A stretch of 64,000 nt of DNA from Acinetobacter rudis (GTDB taxonomy: Bacteria > Pseudomonadota > Gammaproteobacteria > Pseudomonadales > Moraxellaceae). Shown here piece after piece: positions 17,659 to 27,452 of this stretch. Made by a program: the position numbers and the translations under genes. The notes beneath the pieces are model-generated. The model saw only the letters and a program-made list of their open reading frames with translations, did no database searches and was not told the origin of the DNA. How positions within the stretch are numbered: the first letter of the stretch is position 1; every line of letters starts with the position of its first letter. The DNA lies in contig NZ_JAVIDR010000008.1 in the NCBI RefSeq assembly GCF_031157835.1, positions 58,361 through 122,360 on the forward strand. The letters are read 5' to 3'.

Positions 17659-17682
17659 ATATATGTGCAATATCACATATAT
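17659..17682 (-). promoter_or_regulatory. ArsR operator, perfect dyad
   Basis: A perfect 9-6-9 inverted repeat (ATATATGTG caatat CACATATAT) 49 bp upstream of the arsC start. Size and symmetry fit an ArsR-family operator overlapping the operon promoter. The IS element begins only 18 bp further upstream. Confidence 0.65.
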
Positions 17683-17699
17683 CTCTTTCTAATAGTAAG

Positions 17700-18754
17700 G
17701 GCTTTGTTGCATAAACCTACCCTTAAGGGCTTCTTCAGCAATATAATTTTCAAATGAAGAAGCCTACACACAAAATCTACCGCACAACCAATTGGCCCAC
17801 ATATAACCGAGCTCTCATTAATCGAGGAAATATCACCATTTGGTTTGATCCAAAAACACAATGGTATGCTCATTCCAAGGCCAAACAAGGGCGAAATCAA
17901 ACTTATTCTGATTCAGCAATTCAATGCTGTTTGATGATTAAATCTCTATTTCGACTTTCTTTACGTATGGTCATAGTATTTGTGCAAAGCCTTATTCAAC
18001 TCAGTGGGTTAAGTTGGACAGCACCAGATTATTCCACACTTTGCAGACGACAAAAGCAGATTGATATTCTGATCAGCTATCAAAAAATTCATGAAGGATT
18101 ACATCTATTGATAGACTCAACTGGCCTTAAGTTTCTAGGCGAAGGTGAATGGAAACGCAAAAAACACCAGCCTGAATATCGTCGGCAATGGCGTAAACTA
18201 CATATTGGTATAGATGCTAAAACCTTGCAAATACGAGCTGTACAGTTGACTACAAATAATGTCAGTGATTCGCAGGTACTTGGTGATTTACTGGATCAAA
18301 TTCCACTTGATGAGCAGATTGATTTTGTTTATACCGATGGAGCCTATGACACAAAATGTTGTAGACAGGTTATTTCATAACGACAAGCACATGCAGTGAT
18401 TCCGCCAAGAAAAAATGCGAAGCCTTAGAAAGATACAAAAGTTCACTCTTGGGAGCGAAATGAGGTACTTCGAACAGTTAAGTGTTTAGGCAGAACATTA
18501 TGGAAAAAATGGTCAGGTTATCATCGACGCAGTTTGGTGGAAACCAAGATGCATTACATCAATCTTGCGAAGCAGTGCTTCTCAAGCGATAAACTGAGTG
18601 CAAGGAACTTTGACAGCCAAGTGAATGAGATTCACGTACGTGTGGCAGTACTCAATAAATTTACTGAATTAGGTTGTCCTCATACCCAAGTTGTAACTTA
18701 AATATGAATAGTCTTAGGATTGCTTTAACTCATACATCTTTGTGCAACAAAGCC
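17700..18754 (+). mobile_element. IS5-family insertion sequence (defective)
   Basis: A ~1,055-bp element bounded by inverted repeats GGCTTTGTTGCATAAA (17700) and TTTGTGCAACAAAGCC (ending 18754), 15 of 16 bp matching. It contains one transposase frame on the plus strand, interrupted by two stops. No target-site duplication is visible next to the ends (TAAG on the left, ATAT on the right). Confidence 0.85.
17754..18701 (+). pseudogene. IS5-family transposase with two in-frame stops
   Basis: A 316-codon frame with an IS5-type N-terminal part (NWPTYNRALINRG) and DDE residues at LIDSTGLKF and YTDGAYDT. A TAA at 18378-18380 and a TAG at 18426-18428 interrupt it. The frame then resumes (KVHSWERNEVLRT ... 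KLSARNFDSQVNEIH ... LNKFTELG) and ends at 18701. Both stops are substitutions without frameshift, so the element cannot move unless helped in trans. Confidence 0.85.
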
Positions 18755-18855
18755 ATATTAAATACCTCATATTTCACCACTCAAATTAGATTATTACTAT
18801 CAAAAAACAACTAAGAGTTTAACAACATTAATAAACCCATTCCAAAGTATTCAGA

Positions 18856-19269
18856 TCACATTAAATCGTAATAGTTTCCTGTAATTTTCATAGGACATTT
18901 TAAAAACTTTATTTCGTTATAAAAATCATCGTAATTCTTTATTTCATAATAAGTATCAAAACCAGAAACGACACCTTGATAATCAATAAAATAACTCTTT
19001 TCAAAAAAATTTATTTTCACCCTCATACCACCTTCCGCATATTTTTTTTCAGTCAATTTCAAATGTTTTTCAAACTCTTTTTTTGAAATCCCCCCATAAC
19101 ACCAGGCCTTTTTCTCAATGGAAAATACTGAAACAGATGTTAATAAATCAACATTTAAAGGTATTAAATATACATCGCCCAAATTATCATCATAGCGATC
19201 AACAGCTGGCTGAGAGAAAGCCATTTCATTAAAAAACAAAAAAGCTACAATAAATCTTATAGTATTCAT
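18856..19269 (-). CDS. Small exported protein of unknown function
   Basis: A 137-residue protein with an N-terminal signal peptide (MNTIRFIVAFLFFNEMAFSQ) and a beta-rich remainder containing two cysteines that could form a disulfide. No family recognised. It is the last gene of a minus-strand group (20134 to 18856) with a lipoprotein and a 62-residue ORF, and the IS lies directly downstream. Low GC and small exported proteins of this kind are common as periplasmic immunity proteins of interbacterial toxins, but no toxin is visible here. Confidence 0.55.
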   Translation of the reverse strand: MNTIRFIVAFLFFNEMAFSQPAVDRYDDNLGDVYLIPLNVDLLTSVSVFSIEKKAWCYGGISKKEFEKHLKLTEKKYAEGGMRVKINFFEKSYFIDYQGVVSGFDTYYEIKNYDDFYNEIKFLKCPMKITGNYYDLM

Positions 19270-19344
19270 TCGAAGCCATATAAATTATAAAAAAGTAATT
19301 ATACAAGTACTGAAATTTAAATTTCCAACTTTAAATTACTTTAA

Positions 19345-19533
19345 TCACTCAACACAACATAATACTATTAACTTATATTTAAATTCCCACTGCTCATAAC
19401 TTTTCGTTTTATTAAATGACTCCAACTCTGATTGCTTGAAATGAGTGCGCATAGGTTGTTTCTTTGAAGAACTTTTCACCCCACAAATGCCACCTTCTAC
19501 AGCATAAATCAATACAAATGGGTGATTCGTCAT
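19345..19533 (-). CDS. Small hypothetical ORF
   Basis: A 62-codon ORF starting 25 bp after the stop of the lipoprotein gene, in the same direction. The protein is basic with no recognised motif (ends KLIVLCCVE). It may be a real small gene or the tail of a lost one; spacing is the only support. Confidence 0.25.
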   Translation of the reverse strand: MTNHPFVLIYAVEGGICGVKSSSKKQPMRTHFKQSELESFNKTKSYEQWEFKYKLIVLCCVE

Positions 19534-19558
19534 TGAATCATTATTTAACTAAAAATCA

Positions 19559-20134
19559 CTATTTCTTACCCTTAATAAAATCACTTGATTTCGGGAATTT
19601 TTTAGGATCTTCTCCAAAATATTTAATTAACTCATAGTATGCATCTTTTTCACCTAATTCATATGCTTTCAAAAAATAATATATAGCCATACTCTTTATC
19701 ATATTGTCCTCACTCCACACTGGAGGAGAACTTATATCATTCAACTTATCTGAATCCGATACAAAATCGTACTTATATTTTACTAAGTCTGGATCTGAAT
19801 ACATATCCATCCCTAAGAAATAATATGCTATAGAACAGTTATATTTATATGCCATGATCTGAGTTTCATAAAAAAGTGCAGTTGTCTTACCAGAAAATGT
19901 ACTGTTTATGATGGCGTTATGAAAACTATCACAATCTCCATAATTTAATGATTTATCCAGTAAATCATTCATTTTTTCATCCGAATAAATAATGACACTT
20001 GAATCAACTGCATTACTTATCTCATTAGTTTCACTCGTACTTTTTTTATCTACATCTACTTTATCAGATGAATCACAGCTTGTTATAATCATGAAGACTG
20101 ATATTAAAAACAATGAATTTATGTACCTCTGCAT
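19559..20134 (-). CDS. Predicted lipoprotein with Sel1-like repeats
   Basis: A 191-residue protein with a lipoprotein signal (lipobox ITSC; Cys20) and an acidic linker. The C-terminal part has Sel1/TPR-like pattern (AYYFLGMDMYSD, MAIYYFLKAYELGEKDAYYEL). Sel1-repeat lipoproteins are often immunity proteins for type VI phospholipase effectors, but no effector gene is adjacent; upstream are only an unassigned 40-codon fragment and the mutS ghost. Function therefore remains a guess. Confidence 0.6.
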   Translation of the reverse strand: MQRYINSLFLISVFMIITSCDSSDKVDVDKKSTSETNEISNAVDSSVIIYSDEKMNDLLDKSLNYGDCDSFHNAIINSTFSGKTTALFYETQIMAYKYNCSIAYYFLGMDMYSDPDLVKYKYDFVSDSDKLNDISSPPVWSEDNMIKSMAIYYFLKAYELGEKDAYYELIKYFGEDPKKFPKSSDFIKGKK

Positions 20135-20174
20135 ACTTATTTACCCTTATTTCATTTTGAGGAAATTTTACTAA

Positions 20175-20226
20175 ATGAATGGCACTGGAATTACAGCCGA
20201 CCTATCTTCTTATACACCAATGATGC
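20175..20226 (+). pseudogene. Duplicate of the first ~17 codons of mutS (mutS ghost)
   Basis: ATGAATGGCACTGGAATTAC... encodes MNGTGITADLSSYTPMM, against [17 protein letters not shown] for the true mutS at 21403. The upstream bases are similar too (TTTACTAAATG against TATACTAAATG). After the second ATG the similarity ends and a stop follows. Several silent differences show it is not a recent tandem copy. It is most simply the left-over start of another mutS allele at the edge of an inserted island. Confidence 0.75.
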
Positions 20227-20321
20227 CTTCCTAATGCAGACTTTTCACCAGTAACATCTTGACCCTGTGCAATTTCACGCCCTAATGTGTTAACCGCCTT
20301 AGGATAGCAAAGCGTGATGTA
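20202..20321 (-). other. Unassigned 40-codon fragment opposite the mutS ghost
   Basis: An open minus-strand frame reads YITLCYPKAVNTLGREIAQG..., contains QDVTGEKSALGRHHW and ends at 20202. It looks protein-like but has no start, and I cannot assign a family. It may be the tail of a gene cut by the same recombination that left the mutS fragment. Confidence 0.25.
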
Positions 20322-20428
20322 TCAATAATAATTATTATAAAACTCAAAAAAAAAATCAGTATTTTTTCTATCAACAATTTCTTGATGATTTAAGTTATTA
20401 TTACCAAATTTAAAACTTAAACAATTTT

Positions 20429-20794
20429 TCATTTTAATGATCTTCTAAAAGTTACTTCAACAATGTTGTCATTTTCTCCTAAATGGCCTTTTAATGGCTT
20501 GAAATCCTCTGTAAATGCATCTAACTGATATAAAATACCATGATTATCTAATGACAATTCCAGCATAATATTTCTTTCATCAATATCATTTACTACTGCT
20601 TCTAACAAAACATTTCCAAATTTACGATCTTTTTTTTCGTCAAAAACAAACTCAATTGAGCCCATTTCTCCATCACTTAATTCTTCAACATAAATATCCA
20701 AAAAAGATTTATTATTTAAAATAATGCTTTTATCGCCAATATTTTCAAAAAACTTATTCAATAAATTAATCTCCGAATCAAATAGTTTTCTCAT
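20429..20794 (-). CDS. DUF6984-like small protein, putative immunity protein
   Basis: About 121 residues from the ATG at 20794 (MRKLFDSEINLL), which has GGAG six bases upstream; the ORF's earlier ATG at 20806 lacks this. The N-terminus resembles the small DUF6984-type proteins often found among polymorphic toxin immunity genes. It is soluble and acidic, with a pattern of alternating hydrophobic strands (NIMLELSLDNHGILYQLDAF) also seen in the cassette 4 immunity protein. No toxin partner lies upstream; an integrase stub does. Confidence 0.5.
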   Translation of the reverse strand: MRKLFDSEINLLNKFFENIGDKSIILNNKSFLDIYVEELSDGEMGSIEFVFDEKKDRKFGNVLLEAVVNDIDERNIMLELSLDNHGILYQLDAFTEDFKPLKGHLGENDNIVEVTFRRSLK

Positions 20795-20913
20795 ATTAAA
20801 CTCCATTCAACTATTCGTTGAATTCTAACTTCAGTCGAATTAATCTGATACAAAGTATATTGAATTTGATCCCCTTGTACATCAATCTCCTAAAACCCAC
20901 TGAACTGTAGTGA

Positions 20914-21120
20914 TCAACTAAAAGTGGGCACAATTTTAAGATATTCCTCACGAGCTTCAGCTAAAGATATCGTTGGGTAGTTTCGCGATGTAATTTTCTT
21001 CAGTGAATTATCAATGGGACTCCGATAACGATAAACAAAACTTTTAAGACCAATTTTACCGCATGTCACTCTTAGGCTTGCATACTCCCCAATATCAACT
21101 TTGTTAGAATCACCAACTTT
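20914..21120 (-). pseudogene. Remnant of tyrosine integrase, N-terminal arm-binding domain (DUF4102-like)
   Basis: A minus-strand frame without start reads IGEYASLRVTCGKIGLKSF, VYRYRSP, YPTISLAEAREEY and ends in TGA at 20914. The patterns LRVTxxGxKSFVYRYR and YPxISLAEAR are hallmarks of the N-terminal domain of P4-type integrases. The core and catalytic domains are missing. It lies ~280 bp upstream of mutS, consistent with an island that once used this integrase. Confidence 0.65.
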
Positions 21121-21402
21121 TATCTTTTTATAGCATATGCAAACAATGCAACTTAAGGTTTGGTTATTATTTCCGCACTCTTCCCCCTATTCCTTTTTGT
21201 GAATTAATCTCAATTTGCTAAGATGACAACCGTGAGAAGCAAAAACCCATTTCTAAAACACTAATGAGCTAAATCTACCGCACTAGAAATATACTTTTTA
21301 ACCGGTTTGGATTTTATCTGCTCAGATTTCATTAGACTTGGTTAGACAGCAAAGCTTTCAATCAATAGATTTTTATTATTTATATTTAAGGACTTATACT
21401 AA

Positions 21403-24027
21403 ATGAATAGCACTGAAATACCAGCTGATCTGTCTTCCCATACGCCAATGATGCAGCAATATCTCAAAGTAAAAATGCAACATCCCCATTCCTTATTGTT
21501 TTATCGTATGGGGGATTTTTATGAACTCTTTTTTCATGATGCACATAAGGCAGTAAAACTACTTGGTATTAGCCTTACCCACCGTGGTAAAAGCAATGGT
21601 GAACCCATTCCAATGGCTGGAGTGCCTTATCATGCAGCCGAAGGCTATCTTGCCCGTTTAGTCAAAAAGGGTGAAACCGTCGTAATTTGTGAGCAAGTCG
21701 GTGAAGTTACTGGAAAGGGTCCTGTAGAGCGCGCAGTAGTTCGTATTCTTACTCCAGGCACATTAACTGATGATGCACTACTCAGCAGCCATCAAAATTC
21801 ACATCTGGTGTCTTTATGTTTACAACAAAATCAAATTGGGATTGCACTACTAAATCTTAGTTCTGGGGTTTTTAAGGTTCAACAACAAAACTACCAAGCA
21901 GAAAGTCTAGCACTTGAATTAGCACGACTCATGCCAAGTGAAATTATTATTGATGAAGATCTTATTGATCAAAACATTATAGAACAAATCAAAAAATACT
22001 TAGATTGTCCTATTAGTAAACGACCTAATGTAGACTTTAATTTAAATAATGCTCAAAAAACATTATGTGACCAATTACAAGTAAGTAGTTTATCAGGCTT
22101 TGGTATTGATCATTTACCACTTGCCAAGGCTGCTGCTGCTGCACTTATTCACTACGCCAAAGAAACTCAAAAAACAGCTTTACCGCATATTCATTCCATT
22201 CAGCTCGAACAAAGTACAGACTTTATTGCGCTTGACCCAGTAACACGTCGTAATCTTGAAATTGTAGATCCCCTATTTGAACACGGCACCTCACTTTTTC
22301 AATTGATTAATGATTGTAAAACTTCAATGGGTGGACGTTTACTCAGCCGAACTTTAATGCAACCATTACGTGATACCAAAATACTTGACCAACGTTTAGA
22401 TGCAATTGAAGCACTAGTCAAAGGTTATCATGAAGCTCCTGTACGAGACGTACTCAAGGAAATTGGTGATATTGAACGAGTACTAGGCCGTGTTGCCTTA
22501 GGAAGTGCACGTCCACGTGACTTGGTTCAGTTACGCCAAGCTTGCGCTCAAATTCCAGCATTGCGTCAATCAATTACACCATTATTACAACAAAAAGTCA
22601 GCTATTTAGATCAATTAAATCAAGAGCTAGGTGATTTTAAAGCGCTTTATGAGTTATTGATGGCTGCAATTGTTGAAAATCCACCTGTGTTACTACGTGA
22701 TGGTAATGTTATCGCAGAAGGCTTCGACCCTGAATTAGATGAACTACGTAAAATTCGTGATCATGCAGGACAATTCTTAATTGATCTTGAAATACAAGAA
22801 CGTGAAAACACTGGCATTAACACACTCAAAATTGGTTATAACCGTGTTAGCGGTTACTACATTGAGCTGACCCGAGCACAGGCTGAACAAGCACCTGATC
22901 ATTATATCCGTCGCCAAACACTGAAAAATGCTGAACGCTATATCACACCTGAATTAAAAAGCTTTGAAGATAAAGTACTGTCTAGTGAATCACGTGCTCT
23001 CGCACGCGAAAAAATGCTATTTGAACAATTATTAGAAAAGTTACGCCAAAATATCGCTCAACTGCAAATGATGAGCAGTGCTATTGCACAAATTGATTTA
23101 ACTGCTAACTTTGCCTATCAAGCTCGGTTACAACAGTGGAACCGTCCAACATTTACCCCAGACATTGGTATCCAAATCCGTGCTGGTCGCCACCCTGTCG
23201 TAGAGTCACTCAGTAAATCTCCTTTTACACCCAATGATACATTACTCGATTATCCACACCGTATGGCGATAATTACAGGTCCTAATATGGGGGGTAAATC
23301 TACCTATATGCGACAAACTGCATTAATTTGCTTACTGGCCTATTGTGGTAGTTTTGTCCCAGCACAAGCAGCCAAACTGGGGCCTATTGATCGGATCTTC
23401 ACACGTATTGGTTCTGCTGATGACCTTTCCACGGGTAAGTCAACCTTTATGGTGGAAATGACAGAAACATCGCAGATTTTACACCATGCTACACATCAAT
23501 CATTGGTGTTAATGGATGAGGTTGGTCGAGGTACCAGTACCTATGATGGTTTATCCCTTGCTTGGGCTTGTGTACTTGATCTCACTAAACGGATTAAGTG
23601 CTTGTGTTTATTTGCTACACATTATTTCGAATTAACTGAACTCAGTCATGAAGCGGGAATCGACAACTACCATGTAACAGCCAAAGAACTCAATGGAAAC
23701 TTAATTCTGCTCCATAAAGTTCAACAAGGCCCTGCAAGCCAAAGTCATGGCCTACAAGTTGCCAAATTAGCAGGTATTCCAAATACTGTGATTAAAGAAG
23801 CTCAAAAGCGTTTGAAAATTTTAGAGAAACAACAACAGCTTCAAGTTAATACCACTGTACAAAATGACTTATTTGCCCCAATTGCAGAATCTACCACACC
23901 AATCGTAGAAGTTATTGAGGTGGAAAAAGAATCTCCTGCCCTGGATGCATTAGCTGCCCTTGATGTTGACAATCTAACACCACGTCAAGCTCTTGAAGCA
24001 CTCTACTCTCTAAAAGCGCAGCTTTAA
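21403..24027 (+). CDS. mutS: DNA mismatch repair ATPase MutS
   Basis: An 874-residue MutS. It has the mismatch-binding FYELF motif in RMGDFYELF (Phe-x-Glu wedge near residue 40), connector, lever and clamp regions, Walker [10 protein letters not shown] near residue 626, and Walker [24 protein letters not shown]-terminal QNDLF (residues 820-824) matches the beta-clamp-binding pentapeptide. The last segment, [14 protein letters not shown], is the conserved tetramerisation tail. It recognises mismatches and starts MutL-dependent repair. The upstream region carries island scars, and the promoter may have changed with them. It ends at a good terminator. Confidence 0.97.
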   Translation: MNSTEIPADLSSHTPMMQQYLKVKMQHPHSLLFYRMGDFYELFFHDAHKAVKLLGISLTHRGKSNGEPIPMAGVPYHAAEGYLARLVKKGETVVICEQVGEVTGKGPVERAVVRILTPGTLTDDALLSSHQNSHLVSLCLQQNQIGIALLNLSSGVFKVQQQNYQAESLALELARLMPSEIIIDEDLIDQNIIEQIKKYLDCPISKRPNVDFNLNNAQKTLCDQLQVSSLSGFGIDHLPLAKAAAAALIHYAKETQKTALPHIHSIQLEQSTDFIALDPVTRRNLEIVDPLFEHGTSLFQLINDCKTSMGGRLLSRTLMQPLRDTKILDQRLDAIEALVKGYHEAPVRDVLKEIGDIERVLGRVALGSARPRDLVQLRQACAQIPALRQSITPLLQQKVSYLDQLNQELGDFKALYELLMAAIVENPPVLLRDGNVIAEGFDPELDELRKIRDHAGQFLIDLEIQERENTGINTLKIGYNRVSGYYIELTRAQAEQAPDHYIRRQTLKNAERYITPELKSFEDKVLSSESRALAREKMLFEQLLEKLRQNIAQLQMMSSAIAQIDLTANFAYQARLQQWNRPTFTPDIGIQIRAGRHPVVESLSKSPFTPNDTLLDYPHRMAIITGPNMGGKSTYMRQTALICLLAYCGSFVPAQAAKLGPIDRIFTRIGSADDLSTGKSTFMVEMTETSQILHHATHQSLVLMDEVGRGTSTYDGLSLAWACVLDLTKRIKCLCLFATHYFELTELSHEAGIDNYHVTAKELNGNLILLHKVQQGPASQSHGLQVAKLAGIPNTVIKEAQKRLKILEKQQQLQVNTTVQNDLFAPIAESTTPIVEVIEVEKESPALDALAALDVDNLTPRQALEALYSLKAQL

Positions 24028-24044
24028 TCAACAAATTGATTTTC

Positions 24045-24076
24045 GCCAATATAGTCCACTCTCAGGCTATATTGGC
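24045..24076 (+). terminator. Bidirectional intrinsic terminator
   Basis: Perfect 10-bp stem GCCAATATAG / CTATATTGGC with a 12-nt loop, followed by an AT-rich tract with TTTT, between convergent mutS and the DUF481 gene. Confidence 0.7.
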
Positions 24077-24091
24077 AAATTCTTTTATTAA

Positions 24092-24877
24092 TTAATGGCT
24101 ATAGCGCAGACCAACAGAAAGTAACGAATCTCGGCTATTGCCATCATCAGACTTTAAATCTTTGACTTGATAACTAACTAAGCCTGAAATTGATTTGGTC
24201 AAGGCTGCATTTACACTACTACGACTGCGAAAGGTTTGTGCCTTTGCACCATAGGCATAACTTAATCCTTGATTGAAAGAGACAATGTCATTGAACTTAT
24301 ATTGGTAAAATAGTGCAGTTGTACCGATCAATTCATTATAGTCACTATGCTTATGATGCTCTCCATCATCCAGTTTACTAAAACGATAACCAGCACCTAA
24401 CTCCGTAACCAATTCCTGCTTATCCGTTTTTAATAAATCAAAACCTGCTCCAGCAGTCAACCCAAGCTGATAATCAAAGCTACTTCTTAAATCTTTATCA
24501 CCTTGTAGTTTTAAAAATTGATATACGTTATCTGAACTTTCTGGGTTACGATGTAATAATTTCCCATATACCATGTAACGCTCTACATTTTTTGCTGCAT
24601 CACCATCATCGTTAGCAGTCACAGCTTCAGCTTTAAACTCTTGTCCCCAAATTCCAGATTGGTGCTGAAATAAAATATTTGCTGATAAATTTTCCTTAGT
24701 ATTAGATGAACCATTTGAACGACTACTATTTAATAAATAACTGAGATCACCATCCAATCTAAAGGTTTTATCTTCTTTGATTGCGATTTTACCAACATCT
24801 GACCTTGTTGGCCCAAGATCAGCAGCAACACTAAAAGTTGATACAGTTGTTAGTAGAGCCATTACCATTTTACGCAT
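24092..24877 (-). CDS. DUF481-family outer-membrane beta-barrel protein
   Basis: About 261 residues from MRKMVMALL (24877), a classical signal peptide cleaved near VAAD; the GTG at 24898 would add seven residues with no signal character. The rest has alternating beta-strands with aromatic ends (SANILFQHQSG, GAGFDLL, GLRYSH at the C-terminus) typical of DUF481/YdiY-like outer membrane barrels. Function is not known. It converges with mutS. Confidence 0.75.
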   Translation of the reverse strand: MRKMVMALLTTVSTFSVAADLGPTRSDVGKIAIKEDKTFRLDGDLSYLLNSSRSNGSSNTKENLSANILFQHQSGIWGQEFKAEAVTANDDGDAAKNVERYMVYGKLLHRNPESSDNVYQFLKLQGDKDLRSSFDYQLGLTAGAGFDLLKTDKQELVTELGAGYRFSKLDDGEHHKHSDYNELIGTTALFYQYKFNDIVSFNQGLSYAYGAKAQTFRSRSSVNAALTKSISGLVSYQVKDLKSDDGNSRDSLLSVGLRYSH

Positions 24878-24898
24878 TGTATTCACTGTCTCACTCAC

Positions 24899-25406
24899 TA
24901 TTTTGTGTTACATTCTAGAAATAACATTTTGATTTTTGAAGTATTTTTTTGTTTAATTCTTCATGAGTACGCATATAAACCCTTAAGCACAAAAACCTTA
25001 GTTAAATCACACATCAATGATGAGAAAAATAATCTAGCACCAGACTTCATCGCGAAATGGATCAAATGTATTTTAAAAATACATGAATAACCTTATCTAT
25101 TTGTAAACATAATTAAGTTGATTTAATTATAATTATTTGAAATTTTATTGAAAAGCATATTGTTAATTTTCTTCAAAAGAATAAAGTAAAAATATAATTA
25201 CCTTTATTAACATGAATAAAATAATTTATAGCCAATAATTATAAAAAAACAATATCATTATGATCACTTGGTTAAAGTGATCATTCATTTTAATATAATT
25301 ATTTAAAAATTGATTAGCTAAAAAATCATTATCACCCCACTCAAATAAATAATAAATTATTTTCATTTAAAGCATTAGGTTAAGTTGACTATTGTGAGAC
25401 TAACAT
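24899..25406. other. AT-rich intergenic region
   Basis: About 500 bp of very AT-rich sequence between divergent genes, holding their promoters. No RNA or coding signal recognised; a 61-codon frame at 24905 has no support. Confidence 0.4.
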
Positions 25407-26588
25407 ATGAAATTAAGCCAAATTATCATTACAAACGCATGCCTCATCTTGGTCATGGGTTTACTTTCAATAGATATGTATAACCCAGCTTTGCCTGAAA
25501 TGTCTCGAACACTCAATGTCACAGATGGCCAAATACAATCACTAGTATTTTATTATTTAATTGGTTTTGCGCTATCACAATTAATTTATGGAGCCGTATC
25601 TGATCAAAAAGGCCGAGTACCAGTGATTATATTTTCACTAACAGCAACGGCTCTAGCTAATTTTTTATCTTTTTTTGCAGAATCATTTACTCAGCTTTCT
25701 ATACTTCGGGCCTTAACTGGTATTGCTGCTGGTGGCTGCCCAGTTATTAGTCGAGCCATTTTAAGTGATATATTTAAAGACAAAGTTGAACTTTCTAAAG
25801 CATTATCAATCTTCTCAATGGCATCCCAAATTTCACCAGCATTTGCACCTATAATTGGCGCTTATATCTCTGGTTATTTTATTTGGAATTATAATTTCCT
25901 TGCATTATCTATCGTTATAATCATAGCCACTTTATTTGTAAAAATCACTTTACCAGAAACAAATATCATTAAGCACAATCATTTAAATCACTGGAGAAAT
26001 TTTAAAACTCTTTTTAAAGACAGTCATTTTATGATTTATAGCATTGTGTCTGCTATTTTATTTGCAATAACTATTGGTTATTTAACAGCAAATCCATTTA
26101 TTATACAAAAAGAATATAAATTAAGCTCCCAGCTCAATGGATACTTATTCTTGTTTTATTCATTAGGAATTGTCATCGGATCATTTTTAACAAAAAAACT
26201 TCTACAAAATAATCATCCTGAAAAAATATTGCTCAATTCTCTCTTTTATTTGTTTATTATTGGTTCGTTATTTCTAGTCCTTCATTTATTTTTTGATTTT
26301 AATTCGACTCCTTTTTTTCTACTTTATGGCTTTTTAATTGCTCTAGGTTGTGGATTAGCATCGCCTCTTTTACTGGGTTTAAGCTTACATTCACATTCAC
26401 AAATTGCAGGAGTCGGAAGTGCACTACAAGGAAGCTTAAAAATGGCTGGTGCTGCACTCGCCCTATTAATTCTTTCACAAGCAAACACTACCTCCTCCAC
26501 TGGTCTCATGATTGCCATCTATATCATGTCAATCTTATGCTTAACACTTGTTCGTTTTTTTCAAAATAACGATAAACAGATCCCTTAA
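25407..26588 (+). CDS. Bcr/CflA-type MFS drug efflux transporter
   Basis: A 393-residue protein with twelve predicted membrane helices. The N-terminal signature LLSIDMYNPALPEM and motif A-like GAVSDQKGRVPVI, then ALTGIAAGGCPVISRAILSD, are typical of the Bcr/CflA (DHA1) drug transporters. Such proteins export sulfonamide, bicyclomycin, chloramphenicol or other small compounds by proton antiport; the substrate here is unknown. The gene is more AT-rich than mutS, which may indicate acquisition. It stands alone. Confidence 0.85.
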   Translation: MKLSQIIITNACLILVMGLLSIDMYNPALPEMSRTLNVTDGQIQSLVFYYLIGFALSQLIYGAVSDQKGRVPVIIFSLTATALANFLSFFAESFTQLSILRALTGIAAGGCPVISRAILSDIFKDKVELSKALSIFSMASQISPAFAPIIGAYISGYFIWNYNFLALSIVIIIATLFVKITLPETNIIKHNHLNHWRNFKTLFKDSHFMIYSIVSAILFAITIGYLTANPFIIQKEYKLSSQLNGYLFLFYSLGIVIGSFLTKKLLQNNHPEKILLNSLFYLFIIGSLFLVLHLFFDFNSTPFFLLYGFLIALGCGLASPLLLGLSLHSHSQIAGVGSALQGSLKMAGAALALLILSQANTTSSTGLMIAIYIMSILCLTLVRFFQNNDKQIP

Positions 26589-27013
26589 TTACAGCATTCA
26601 GTGTAAATAATGTTCAGAGGTTGAGGATTTGCGCTCTTGATGGCAAAAATGAGCGTTGTAATTCGATCCAATTTTTTAGCACTATGATCTCTGTTTTGTT
26701 CAATCGCTATAACTCGTCAGTCGCTTATTTGGCCTTACAGACCCCATAGCATTAAATCTGGTTTACTATTCTTTAAATATACTAAAGCTTTGATACAATT
26801 TTTTATCTGCCTTTTACTGTCTGATAAAGAACATCTTAGCTAAAAAGCTCAAATAACAGCCTAATAATGTGTTTTTATTCACTCCAAAAAGCTCATTTTA
26901 CAAAATAGCAGTGTGATCTATATGAATTATCAGTAAAAGCGATTGTTAGTTAGCAGCTTTTTTGCCTAAAATAGCCACCATTATTAAGAACCGTTTTTTA
27001 GGTAGCTGACGCC
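26589..27013. other. Intergenic region upstream of fdxA
   Basis: No gene or structured element recognised. It contains AT-rich promoter-like sequence just before fdxA. Confidence 0.4.
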
Positions 27014-27337
27014 ATGACCTTTGTTGTCACTGAAAATTGTATTAAGTGTAAATATCAAGACTGTGTAGAAGTCTGCCCTGTGGACTGCTTCTATGAAGGA
27101 CCAAACTTTTTAGTTATCAATCCAGATGAATGCATTGATTGTGCATTGTGTGAACCAGAATGCCCAGCGAATGCAATTTTCTCAGAAGATGAGCTTCCAG
27201 AAGGTCAAGAAGTCTTTATTGAACTCAATGCGGACTTGTCACAAAAGTGGCCTAATATTACACAAATTGGTGATCAACCAGCTGATCGCGAAGAGTGGAA
27301 TGGTAAAACAGATAAATTACAATACCTTGAAAAATAA
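27014..27337 (+). CDS. fdxA: 7Fe ferredoxin FdxA
   Basis: A 107-residue ferredoxin with the seven-iron pattern: [17 protein letters not shown] near the N-terminus and [12 protein letters not shown] next, giving one 3Fe-4S and one 4Fe-4S cluster. The acidic C-terminal tail (QKWPNITQ) is normal for the proteobacterial FdxA family. It is a low-potential electron carrier in the cytoplasm. Single gene with its own terminator. Confidence 0.95.
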   Translation: MTFVVTENCIKCKYQDCVEVCPVDCFYEGPNFLVINPDECIDCALCEPECPANAIFSEDELPEGQEVFIELNADLSQKWPNITQIGDQPADREEWNGKTDKLQYLEK

Positions 27338-27353
27338 GTCTGTCTCTACTATA

Positions 27354-27376
27354 GACCAGCTTTTGCTGGTCTTTTT
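27354..27376 (+). terminator. Intrinsic terminator of fdxA
   Basis: Perfect 7-bp stem GACCAGC / GCTGGTC with a TTTT loop, followed by five T residues. Confidence 0.9.
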
Positions 27377-27452
27377 CATTGAAATGTACAATTACTTGCA
27401 AAATAACGCCAACTCCTTTGGAAAACTAAACTAAAATACCCCTTGCTTTTGC

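Noticed and set aside
24905..25090. 61-codon plus-strand ORF after the DUF481 gene start
   Set aside because: Very AT-rich, no ribosome site and no recognisable protein features.
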